Both the position numbers and the translations under genes were made by a program. Of a stretch of DNA of 5,775 nt, positions 1 to 5,746 are shown piece after piece. Positions within the stretch are counted from its first letter, which is position 1. Each line of letters opens with the position of its first letter. The stretch lies in NCBI GenBank assembly GCA_900313355.1, contig OMQZ01000113.1, positions 1 through 5,775 of the forward strand, written 5' to 3'. The notes under the pieces were generated by a model. It did no database searches and had not been told where the DNA came from. It was given only the letters and a program-made list of their open reading frames with translations. The stretch comes from an uncultured Rhodospirillaceae bacterium (lineage in GTDB: Bacteria; Pseudomonadota; Alphaproteobacteria; RF32; CAG-239).

Positions 1-756
1 CAAGAAGCCCTTTTGGAGCGCGACCGTGCCTTAGCCGAACGAAACGCTTTGCTTACAAAGATTCGCGAACTTGAAACGAGCGTTCAAAAACTTGAAGTTT
101 CCGAAATAGAAATCTTAAACAAAGTTGAAAAACTTTCCCAAGAAGAGGCAAAAAAAATTAAAGATGCCATCTCCAATATCAACAAATCCATCAAAAAACA
201 AAACCAATATTTTAACCCGCTTGCCGGTGGAAAAAAAGACAGTTCCGGTGGAACATTCGAACCTTTGCCCGATGTCGACAATGAAGAACTTTCAAACAAA
301 ATGCAAAGTGTTTTCGGTCTGATTGATGATTTAACATATTATCGTGAAGTTATCAAATCCGTCCCTATTGGAAGGCCGATATGGAATTATCGCGTCAGCT
401 CACCGTTCGGACGTCGCTCTGATCCGTTCAATAAAAAATCCGCCGCGCACAAAGGGGTTGACTTAGCCTCAAATAAGGGTAATATCATTAAGGTCATGGC
501 CGACGGGAAAGTAACGCGCTCGGAATGGGTCAACGGGTACGGAAATCTTCTCGAAATTGACCATGCAAACGGTTTCAAAACAAAATATGCCCACCTAAAT
601 AAATCGTATGTTAAAAAGGGCGAAACCGTCAAACAGGGACAAGCCATTGCCGAAGTCGGTTCGACAGGTCGCTCAACAGGTCCTCATCTTCACTACGAAG
701 TGTTATATAACGAAAAAAATGTTGACCCTATGGCATTCATAACCGCCATACAATAG
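1..756 (+). CDS. M23 family (LytM-type) peptidoglycan endopeptidase, 5'-truncated by window edge
   Basis: A zinc metallopeptidase expected to cut peptide cross-links in peptidoglycan in the periplasm. The frame is open from base 1, so the true start, and any membrane anchor or signal sequence, lies upstream; the TTG at 13 has no ribosome binding site and is not a convincing start. Counting from that TTG, residues 5-65 are charged and heptad-like (coiled coil), 70-90 are a Gly/Ser/Pro linker, and 125-243 are the M23 domain. The motif HKGVD gives zinc ligands H146 and D150, HLH gives H225 and ligand H227, and the extra catalytic His is H194 in YAHL. All are intact, so this looks like an active enzyme rather than a degenerate EnvC/NlpD-type activator. 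A bactofilin gene follows by 9 nt. M23 enzymes encoded beside bactofilins (Csd1 with CcmA in Helicobacter, LmdC with BacA in Hyphomonas) are shape-determining, and the same role is inferred here. Confidence 0.95.
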   Translation, partial: QEALLERDRALAERNALLTKIRELETSVQKLEVSEIEILNKVEKLSQEEAKKIKDAISNINKSIKKQNQYFNPLAGGKKDSSGGTFEPLPDVDNEELSNKMQSVFGLIDDLTYYREVIKSVPIGRPIWNYRVSSPFGRRSDPFNKKSAAHKGVDLASNKGNIIKVMADGKVTRSEWVNGYGNLLEIDHANGFKTKYAHLNKSYVKKGETVKQGQAIAEVGSTGRSTGPHLHYEVLYNEKNVDPMAFITAIQ

Positions 757-760
757 GAGA
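755..760 (+). promoter_or_regulatory. Shine-Dalgarno of the bactofilin gene, overlapping the upstream stop codon
   Basis: AGGAGA begins inside the TAG stop of the peptidase gene and lies 5 nt before the ATG at 766. This selects 766 over the later in-frame ATGs at 781 and 805. The overlap suggests that translation of the two genes is coupled. Confidence 0.7.
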
Positions 761-765
761 ACAAA

Positions 766-1188
766 ATGAAATTAAGACGAATGTTGTATCTTAAAATCGC
801 GCGCATGAGCCGTGGCTCGAACACTCCTGTTCCGAGCATCATCAGCTTTGGCACAAAAATAAAAGGCAACATCTTAAGCGGTGACATTATTCATATTGAC
901 GGAAGCCTTGAGGGCAATATTGTCTGTGAAGAATTGATTATCGGCTCAAGAGGTCATGTTTATGGTCAGGTTAAAGCCAAGAATTTAAGTATATACGGCT
1001 TGCTTCAAGGCTCTGCTGAGGCTGAAAACGTTGTTCTTGCAAAAAGTTCTCGCATTATGGGGGATATTGTTCATAACACGATTGCCATTGAACCCGGTGC
1101 CTTCATTGAAGGACATTGTGTCCGTGCCCCGAAAAACGAGCCTGCTAAAACCATTCCGATGCCGACAAAAACCAAAGCTTCAGCATAA
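766..1188 (+). CDS. Bactofilin (polymer-forming cytoskeletal protein)
   Basis: Bactofilins assemble without nucleotide into filaments or sheets from a compact beta-helix, and act as scaffolds that localise cell-wall enzymes. Residues 22-120 of 140 match the family. The stretch VPSIISFGTKIKGNI, followed by a short hydrophobic turn and IDGSLEGNI, is the typical bactofilin entry. It is followed by regularly spaced G-x-[VI] turns (GHVYGQVKAKNLSIYG, SRIMGDIV, GAFIEGHC) expected of stacked beta-helix rungs. The tail (121-140) is Pro/Lys-rich and disordered-looking. The N-terminus MKLRRMLYLKIARM is basic and hydrophobic; short N-terminal membrane-binding peptides are known in some bactofilins, so membrane association is plausible but inferred. 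The start is fixed by a good Shine-Dalgarno at 755. The M23 gene directly upstream supports a shared role in cell shape. The gene ends 2 nt before smpB. Confidence 0.95.
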   Translation: MKLRRMLYLKIARMSRGSNTPVPSIISFGTKIKGNILSGDIIHIDGSLEGNIVCEELIIGSRGHVYGQVKAKNLSIYGLLQGSAEAENVVLAKSSRIMGDIVHNTIAIEPGAFIEGHCVRAPKNEPAKTIPMPTKTKASA

Positions 1189-1190
1189 AA

Positions 1191-1670
1191 ATGGCAACCA
1201 AAATCAAAAAATCCGAATTTATATCCAAAGGAGCTGTCGCTTTCAATCGGCGCGCCCGCTTTGATTATAATATACAAGAAACATTTATTGCCGGTCTTGT
1301 CTTAACCGGAACCGAGGTCAAATCTCTTCGCCTAGGTCATGCCCAAATAAATGATGCTTTCGGTGTTGAAAAAGAGGGCGAACTTTATATGAGCAACATG
1401 TTTATTGCCGAATACGCCAACAAAGGCTACGAAAGCCACCAGCCCATTCATGACCGAAAACTTTTGCTCACTAAAAGGGAAATGATTAAAATCATCAATG
1501 CTTTACAAAAGAAAGGCGCAACCCTTGTCGCAATCAAGCTTTTCTTTGACGACTTCGGACGTGCAAAACTTGAAATCGGGCTCGGAACGGGCAAAAAACT
1601 TTATGACAAACGCGAAACAATTAAAGACCGCGATTGGCAGCGTGCAAAATCGCGCTTAATGGCCCACTAA
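1191..1670 (+). CDS. smpB: SsrA (tmRNA)-binding protein SmpB
   Basis: SmpB binds the tRNA-like domain of tmRNA and delivers it to ribosomes stalled on broken mRNAs, so that the nascent peptide is tagged and the ribosome released; it acts in the cytoplasm. At 159 residues it has the normal length. Landmarks in order are FNRRARFDY (18-26), the signature GTEVKSLRLG (40-49), RKLLLTKRE (89-97), and the C-terminal GKKLYDKRETIKDRDW (134-149), whose basic tail enters the empty mRNA channel. The ATG lies only 2 nt after the bactofilin TAA, and I see no clear Shine-Dalgarno upstream, so translation probably depends on coupling to the bactofilin gene. In many alphaproteobacteria smpB sits near dapA; here it ends a cell-wall gene cluster instead. 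No tmRNA gene (ssrA) was recognised in the window. Confidence 0.98.
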   Translation: MATKIKKSEFISKGAVAFNRRARFDYNIQETFIAGLVLTGTEVKSLRLGHAQINDAFGVEKEGELYMSNMFIAEYANKGYESHQPIHDRKLLLTKREMIKIINALQKKGATLVAIKLFFDDFGRAKLEIGLGTGKKLYDKRETIKDRDWQRAKSRLMAH

Positions 1671-1693
1671 AAATCGCCGTTTTTAACTCTATT

Positions 1694-1722
1694 TTTACAA
1701 ATCAAATCATATAGTAGAGTAT
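1694..1722 (+). promoter_or_regulatory. Weak candidate promoter for the autotransporter gene
   Basis: TTTACA at 1694-1699 resembles a -35 box. The position 17 bp downstream reads GAGTAT (1717-1722), which matches only three of six bases of a consensus -10. A better -10 look-alike, TATAGT at 1710-1715, is too close to that -35. The 75-nt AT-rich gap after smpB is the only place for a dedicated promoter, but the gene could also be read through from the upstream cluster, since no convincing terminator follows smpB. Confidence 0.25.
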
Positions 1723-1737
1723 CTTTAAATTAAAATC

Positions 1738-1741
1738 AGGA
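1738..1741 (+). promoter_or_regulatory. Shine-Dalgarno of the autotransporter gene, serving one of two adjacent ATGs
   Basis: AGGA at 1738-1741 precedes two consecutive in-frame ATG codons at 1746 and 1749, leaving 4 nt and 7 nt respectively. The second ATG has the more usual spacing, so the protein may begin at 1749. The only effect would be loss of one methionine from the signal peptide. Confidence 0.55.
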
Positions 1742-1745
1742 AAAG

Positions 1746-4700
1746 ATGATGATTTTAAAACGATTTGTATGTGCTTTAACTGCTTGTTTCTTCTTGTTTT
1801 CACCTAAGGCGGAAGCTTATCTTTCAAGCCTCTCCCCTGAAAATTTCAACGCGCTTTATAATTTAGCCTCAAGAGGTCAGGTCAGCGCTATGAACAACGC
1901 TGTCAGCCGAGGCTTAAACATTGACGCAACAAACCCCAACGGCGATACAGGTCTGTGTGTTGCCGCAAAAAAGCGCAACAAAACGGCCTACAAATCGTTT
2001 TTACAATCCGGCGCAAACCCCTCCCACCCTTGCACATGGGAAATCAGCGGTTACCAAAATTTTGCACGCTCGGTTATTGAAAATCCGGTTAAAAACTTAG
2101 ACACCGCAGCCGTCGCAAAATATAGCAAGCCGGGCATGAGTTTTACCACAAAAGCCTTAATCGGTGTCGGCGTTGTTGCAGCCGTTGCCGGAACAGCGAT
2201 TGCCCTTTCGGGCGGTGGCGGCGGTGGCGGCGGCTCCGGATCTGATAAAAAAACAAATCCGAACTGCGTCCATGGAACAATGTCAGACGGCGTTTGCACA
2301 TGTTCAACCGGCTACAGCGGCGAAAAATGCGACACTTGCGCCTCCGGTTACGGAAATTACGGCACCAAGCAATGTTACAAAACGCTTGCTTGCGAGCACG
2401 GGCACCAAAAAGGCGGTGCTTGCGTTTGTAACGTTGGTTATACCGCAGCTCTTTGCAATGATTGCGCAACCGGCTATGGCAAAGACAGCACCGGCCTTTG
2501 CGTCAAAAAACAAAATCAAAGCATTATCGGAAACAGCACCATCAACTCAAATTACAATGAAACCGAAAACCTGTCCATTTCGAACACGGAATATGCGGAC
2601 GTATATGGTCTTTTTTACGATGCCGACCAAACACCTCACAATTATCTTCTCTCATCAGATAAAATGGCAAACGACTATTCAAAACTGAGTGCTGTTGAAG
2701 TTCAAACCACTGTTGCAGACTACAAATATGACAATCAAAATCATATTCTTTGGTATAGTTCATCCGGTGTTCTAAAAGGTTATTTAGACGGCTCAATTGC
2801 CTACAATAACAAGGGGGAAGTCGTCGGACACGCAGAAGATGATGTTATTTACGATGATGACGGAAATGCGCTTGGTGAAGCCTTAAAGCTCGGCACTCAA
2901 GACATCACCCAAAAATATTTACTTCTAAACAAGAATGCATCAATCAACATTGAAAATCAAAGCGACGGCAGAGTCTACGGCTTATATTCAAGCAACGCTG
3001 ACACAATTTATAACAACTATGTCATTACAGATGAAAACGGTATTGTTGTTGACACTCTTTCAAACAAAGGCGCCGGAATCTCAATATCAACAATCAACAT
3101 AAACAACAACGGCGACGGAAGTGTCTTCGGTATTTTAGGTAACAGCAACATATACAGCGGTGATTTTGATGAAAGCAAAGCTCAAGAATATTCTTCCGCT
3201 TTAATGATATCGGACATATCCATAACAAATGAAGGAAATGGTTCTGCTTATGGAATTTACAACGGCTCTTCCGAAGGATCGGTTTATCATCTAACCAAAC
3301 GAGGCACCTATTTTTCACTATTTTCCACAACAACAGTTACCAATACAAACGGATACGGAAACACCTATGGCCTATATTCTGCCGGAAACCTTGAAAACTC
3401 AGGTACAGTCAACTCAACAGCCGATGCCGGAAACGCATACGGTTTATATACCAAAGGCGGCTCTATTACAAACGTCAAAGATGCAAATGAAACCGTGGCA
3501 ACCGAATCCGTTATAGCAAAATCAACAACCGGCTCAGCATATGGTGCATATGTTGAAGACGGCGAAATCACAAATGGTCGAATCATTTCCGCCAAAACGA
3601 CAGCCGGAGACGGAAATGCTTACGGAATTTACTTAGAACAAACCAAAGACAGCACAGCAAAAGTCACCAATACGAGCGGTATAAATGTTGAAAGTTACGG
3701 CGGCGATGCATACGGCATTTATAACAAAGGCGGCGAAGTCACCAATTCAACCCAGCGTTACGAAATCAATGTCGCTTCAAACAGCGGCTATGCCTACGGC
3801 ATCTACAGCGACGGCGGCTCGGTAACCAATTCGGGGCGTATTTTCGTTACAGGTCCATCAAAAGATAAAACATACGGCATTTTTGCCACGAATAACGCCA
3901 CTGTCACGAATACAGGCTTCTTCCAATTCAGAATAAATAACGATGAACTTAACTGGGATGATGATTACACCTGCACCTCAAGCGGTTGCTTAACGCCGAA
4001 CGGTGAACATGCGATTTACCTTGAAAAAGGCGCGAAACTAGTCAATGCCGGAACAATTGCCTCAACATCTTCTTTAAATCTCGGTTCACGCGGCGTTCAA
4101 ATAACAAATGGCGGAAACTTTACCGCTTCTTCTCTTGAAGGCAACTTATCCGTTGCAAGTGATGTTGTCTCTTCCGGCTTTAATTCGACATACACTCTTT
4201 CAAACGCCATCAACGCACAAAACACCGAAAATCTTTCTTTGAGCTCCGAGTCTGCGATGTTTAATGCCGATCTCAACGGAAGCGATGTTGTTCTGACGAA
4301 GAAAAGTTTTGATAAAATTGTTTCAAATTCATCTCTTGCAAGCTTTTTGGAAGAAAATTACACCGCATTTAATAACGAGGCTTTGTTTAACACCTTAAAA
4401 CAAAAAACATCAACAAAAGAGCTCAATGAAACCCTAAAAACACTTAGCGGTCAAAACATTGTTTCACGTATTTCAAGCGAAGACCTTATCATGCAAAAAG
4501 AGCTTGATTTCAACATCAGCAATAAAATGTTTGAAAACAAAGAAGCATCTTTTGCATTTTCAGGCAATCTTTCACCTCAAATCAGCACAAAAGAACGTTC
4601 TCAAACAAGATATGCGCTGTCGGGCAAAAAAATCGGCAATACGGATTTCGGCGTAGCGCTCTCCCTTTCCGATTTGCACACCGACAACGGCCGTCGCTCA

Positions 4701-5321
4701 GACGCTCGCACAAGCAAAAATTTTGAATTACAAATGCCTGTTAAAACAAAGAAAAACGCTTTTCAGTTTCTTTTCAACCCAAAACTTGCTTACGCCTATG
4801 GCACATATGAGCGAGATGGTTATAAAGGCAAGAGCTATGACGGAAAAATTGAAAAACGTATGGCAGGCATTTCATCTCAGATCCGCTATCCACTCACGTT
4901 CGGCGGTTTTACATTAGAACCGACCACAGAATTGAACGTCTCCGTTTATCAAACAAAGCTCAAAGAAGATCAAAAACAGTTCAGCTTATCAGCCAAACGT
5001 CAGCAAACATATTCGGCAGAACTCGGCTTCGGTGCCTATCTTTCAAAAGAAAAACAGTTTTCGAAAACAAACAGCTTGAGCTTTATGACGGGCGCAATGC
5101 TCTATCATGAATTTTCAGATCCGTATGATTTAAAAATGTCAATGAATGAAATGAGTGGCAACTTCAAAATCAGAAATGAAGAACAAAATGACAATTACCT
5201 TGTTTTCCGCTCAAAACTCTCATATGAAATCGGCGACATATCAATATACGGCGGATTCTTATCTTATATCAATCGAAACTATCATACAAAGGCTGACCTA
5301 GGCTTCAAATACGCCTTCTAA
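1746..5321 (+). CDS. Large autotransporter (type Va) with ankyrin-like, EGF-like and YG[IL]Y-repeat passenger
   Basis: A probable surface adhesin or host-interaction protein of 1191 residues. A Sec signal peptide (1-24) has a basic start, a Phe/Leu/Ala-rich core and an AEA cleavage site before Y25. Residues 34-95 form two ankyrin-like repeats; the second (from NGDTGLCVAAKKRNK to SGANPS) is near-canonical. Residues 137-154 are a hydrophobic Ala/Gly/Val helix, followed by eight glycines (156-163). Residues 174-252 hold two six-cysteine EGF/laminin-like modules. Residues 337-377 carry three 16-residue repeats. Residues 286-760 carry about twelve [AVT]YG[IL][YF] motifs with GG-x-[IV]TN turns, as in right-handed beta-helix passengers. 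A helical linker (about 880-925) leads to a beta-barrel (about 930-1191) with alternating strands, no cysteine, and the terminal sequence GFKYAF, whose final Phe is the outer-membrane barrel signature. The Ser/Asn/Thr/Gly-rich composition suits a secreted passenger. No autotransporter protease motif was seen. The binding target is unknown. The frame is intact. Confidence 0.93.
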   Translation: MMILKRFVCALTACFFLFSPKAEAYLSSLSPENFNALYNLASRGQVSAMNNAVSRGLNIDATNPNGDTGLCVAAKKRNKTAYKSFLQSGANPSHPCTWEISGYQNFARSVIENPVKNLDTAAVAKYSKPGMSFTTKALIGVGVVAAVAGTAIALSGGGGGGGGSGSDKKTNPNCVHGTMSDGVCTCSTGYSGEKCDTCASGYGNYGTKQCYKTLACEHGHQKGGACVCNVGYTAALCNDCATGYGKDSTGLCVKKQNQSIIGNSTINSNYNETENLSISNTEYADVYGLFYDADQTPHNYLLSSDKMANDYSKLSAVEVQTTVADYKYDNQNHILWYSSSGVLKGYLDGSIAYNNKGEVVGHAEDDVIYDDDGNALGEALKLGTQDITQKYLLLNKNASINIENQSDGRVYGLYSSNADTIYNNYVITDENGIVVDTLSNKGAGISISTININNNGDGSVFGILGNSNIYSGDFDESKAQEYSSALMISDISITNEGNGSAYGIYNGSSEGSVYHLTKRGTYFSLFSTTTVTNTNGYGNTYGLYSAGNLENSGTVNSTADAGNAYGLYTKGGSITNVKDANETVATESVIAKSTTGSAYGAYVEDGEITNGRIISAKTTAGDGNAYGIYLEQTKDSTAKVTNTSGINVESYGGDAYGIYNKGGEVTNSTQRYEINVASNSGYAYGIYSDGGSVTNSGRIFVTGPSKDKTYGIFATNNATVTNTGFFQFRINNDELNWDDDYTCTSSGCLTPNGEHAIYLEKGAKLVNAGTIASTSSLNLGSRGVQITNGGNFTASSLEGNLSVASDVVSSGFNSTYTLSNAINAQNTENLSLSSESAMFNADLNGSDVVLTKKSFDKIVSNSSLASFLEENYTAFNNEALFNTLKQKTSTKELNETLKTLSGQNIVSRISSEDLIMQKELDFNISNKMFENKEASFAFSGNLSPQISTKERSQTRYALSGKKIGNTDFGVALSLSDLHTDNGRRSDARTSKNFELQMPVKTKKNAFQFLFNPKLAYAYGTYERDGYKGKSYDGKIEKRMAGISSQIRYPLTFGGFTLEPTTELNVSVYQTKLKEDQKQFSLSAKRQQTYSAELGFGAYLSKEKQFSKTNSLSFMTGAMLYHEFSDPYDLKMSMNEMSGNFKIRNEEQNDNYLVFRSKLSYEIGDISIYGGFLSYINRNYHTKADLGFKYAF
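2211..2234 (+). repeat. (GGY)8 trinucleotide tract encoding eight glycines
   Basis: Eight consecutive GGC/GGT codons encode G156-G163 of the autotransporter, between its hydrophobic segment and the first EGF-like module. The tract probably acts as a flexible linker. Changes in copy number would stay in frame and alter only linker length. Confidence 0.9.
2265..2501 (+). repeat. Two tandem six-cysteine EGF/laminin-like modules in the autotransporter
   Basis: Cysteines at residues 174, 184, 186, 195, 198 and 210 recur at 216, 226, 228, 237, 240 and 252, exactly 42 residues later each time. The pattern is C-x9-C-x-C-x8-C-x2-C-x11-C with 5 residues between modules. The core C-x-C-x-x-GY followed by C-x-x-C-x-x-GYG matches EGF/laminin-EGF style, where six cysteines would form three disulfides. 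The DNA of the two copies has diverged widely, so the duplication is old and cysteine spacing has been kept by selection. Confidence 0.85.
2601..4019 (+). repeat. Degenerate YG[IL]Y beta-helix repeat region of the autotransporter passenger
   Basis: The motif [AVT]-[YF]-G-[ILA]-[YFL] recurs with Y/F at residues 287, 411, 461, 502, 541, 565, 599, 626, 656, 684 and 710, ending in a relic, HAIYLEKG, near 755-762. Spacing is irregular early on (41-124 residues) and settles to 24-34 residues from 541 to 710. Later copies are followed 3-9 residues on by GG-x-[IV]-TN or a close variant. This pattern fits rungs of a beta-solenoid. The DNA copies are not near-identical. Confidence 0.8.
2754..2876 (+). 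repeat. Three tandem 16-residue repeats inserted early in the passenger
   Basis: Tyr 337, 353 and 369, Gly 341, 357 and 373, and Gly 345, 361 and 377 are each spaced by exactly 16 residues. The consensus is Y-x3-G-x-[VA]-[LV]-x-G with small shifts, followed by about seven residues; the copies begin YSSSGVLKG, YNNKGEVVG and YDDDGNALG. The block lies in the longest gap between YG[IL]Y motifs (287 to 411), so it looks like a separate small repeat domain inserted in the solenoid. I do not recognise its family. Confidence 0.75.
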
Positions 5322-5362
5322 TACGTTACCCTCTGTAATCCTTTGTAATCAGCAGTTAATTG

Positions 5363-5467
5363 TCATCCCTCCTCATTTTCGTCATCCTTGGCCTGTAGCT
5401 CGACGAGCTCGCTGACCTATCGGTTCGTGCCGAGGATCTGAAAATGAGATCAAGGACGTGAGGATGA
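5363..5467. repeat. REP-like long imperfect palindrome
   Basis: CTCATTTTC (5372-5380) pairs perfectly with GAAAATGAG (5440-5448). After a small internal loop (3 versus 2 nt), ATCCTTGGC (5384-5392) pairs with GCCGAGGAT (5429-5437) with one G-U wobble. A further 6-bp outer arm, TCATCC (5363-5368) with GGATGA (5462-5467), is possible. The apical loop carries its own small stem, AGCTC/GAGCT (5397-5409). The GTCATCC...GAGGATCT style resembles intergenic palindromic repeats common in alphaproteobacteria. That family resemblance is from general knowledge; copy number in this genome is unknown. Confidence 0.6.
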
Positions 5468-5492
5468 AAACGACCTTCAAATGTCGTTTTCA
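5465..5492 (+). terminator. Candidate intrinsic terminator of the autotransporter transcript
   Basis: TGAAAACGAC (5465-5474) and GTCGTTTTCA (5483-5492) form a perfect 10-bp stem around an 8-nt loop. The AAAA and TTTT flanking the CGAC/GTCG core give the symmetric form of a bidirectional terminator, but the T run is only four bases and the GC core is short. It lies about 145 nt beyond the stop codon, with the REP-like palindrome in between. Confidence 0.4.
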
Positions 5493-5516
5493 ACACAAAC
5501 GGCGCAGTTTTGTTTA

Positions 5517-5558
5517 TTTTGTAAGAACAGCGACAGCAACCGCAACAAAATTACAAAA
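5517..5558. repeat. AT-rich 8-bp inverted repeat
   Basis: TTTTGTAA (5517-5524) is the exact complement of TTACAAAA (5551-5558), with a 26-nt loop that has no T. As a lone stem it is weak, and no function is assigned. Confidence 0.4.
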
Positions 5559-5570
5559 CAAGTGACCGAC

Positions 5571-5590
5571 GAAACGCCTTAAAGCGTTTC
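5571..5590. repeat. Perfect 7-bp hairpin
   Basis: GAAACGC (5571-5577) and GCGTTTC (5584-5590) flank a 6-nt loop. Neither strand has a T run immediately after the stem, so it is not a clear terminator. Confidence 0.5.
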
Positions 5591-5623
5591 TAGACCTTCA
5601 AATTTTTAAAAATGCAAAAATAT

Positions 5624-5655
5624 CTCTAGATAACACCTCATAAAAAAGCTCGGAG
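5624..5655. repeat. 32-bp direct repeat, copy 1
   Basis: Matches 5744-5775 at 31 of 32 positions (T at 5627 against C at 5747), with 28 consecutive identical bases from 5628. It contains ataacacctcataaaaaagc and ends in ctcggag. The copies lie exactly 120 bp apart. Confidence 0.9.
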
Positions 5656-5668
5656 AATAGGTCGGATA

Positions 5669-5746
5669 GAGTTGAAATAAAAGCGGAAGTACCGCAGCCT
5701 ACGTAAACGGTACGCGAGAAACCTTCCGCCCTTGCACTTTCAGCTC
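5669..5746. ncRNA. Long nested hairpin between the two repeat copies, possible structured RNA
   Basis: Three stacked stems share one axis. GAGTTGAAA (5669-5677) pairs with TTTCAGCTC (5738-5746), 9 bp with one G-U. GCGGAAG (5683-5689) pairs with CTTCCGC (5723-5729), 7 bp perfect. TACCG (5690-5694) pairs with CGGTA (5708-5712), 5 bp, leaving a loop of about 13 nt; if G5689 pairs inward instead, this stem is 6 bp. No known RNA family is recognised. Whether it acts as RNA or as a DNA element cannot be told from the sequence. Confidence 0.35.
5675..5729 (-). terminator. Candidate intrinsic terminator for a convergent minus-strand transcript
   Basis: Read on the minus strand, the stem closing with TTCCGC is followed at once by TTTTATTT (complement of 5675-5682). 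A GC-rich stem with a U-rich tail is the classic layout of a Rho-independent terminator. The plus strand has no such tail after the stem. This implies a gene beyond the right edge reading toward the autotransporter, which cannot be seen here. Confidence 0.45.

Noticed and set aside
13..15. TTG as the start codon of the M23 gene
   Set aside because: The frame is open upstream to base 1, no ribosome binding site precedes it, and the visible protein lacks the export signal this family needs.
1668..1685. TAAAAA...TTTTTA palindrome right after smpB as a terminator
   Set aside because: The stem is six A-T pairs only, too weak for an intrinsic terminator; it may be chance in AT-rich sequence.
2051..2299. 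Minus-strand open frame with a proline run
   Set aside because: It is the antisense of the glycine tract and ankyrin region of the autotransporter; the prolines are just the complement of GGY codons, and no family features are seen.
2143..2469. Arg-rich minus-strand open frame
   Set aside because: It lies wholly opposite the EGF-coding region, has shadow-like composition, and shows no ribosome binding site or recognisable domain.
2164..2688. 174-residue plus-strand open frame in another frame
   Set aside because: It overlaps the well-supported autotransporter frame and has low-complexity Ala/Thr composition typical of a shifted reading.
5391..5436. tRNA-like look (GGCCTGTAGCTC ... GGTTCG)
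   Set aside because: The spacing is too short for a tRNA, no anticodon arm or acceptor stem forms, and the T-arm stem does not pair. The bases are better explained by the REP-like palindrome.
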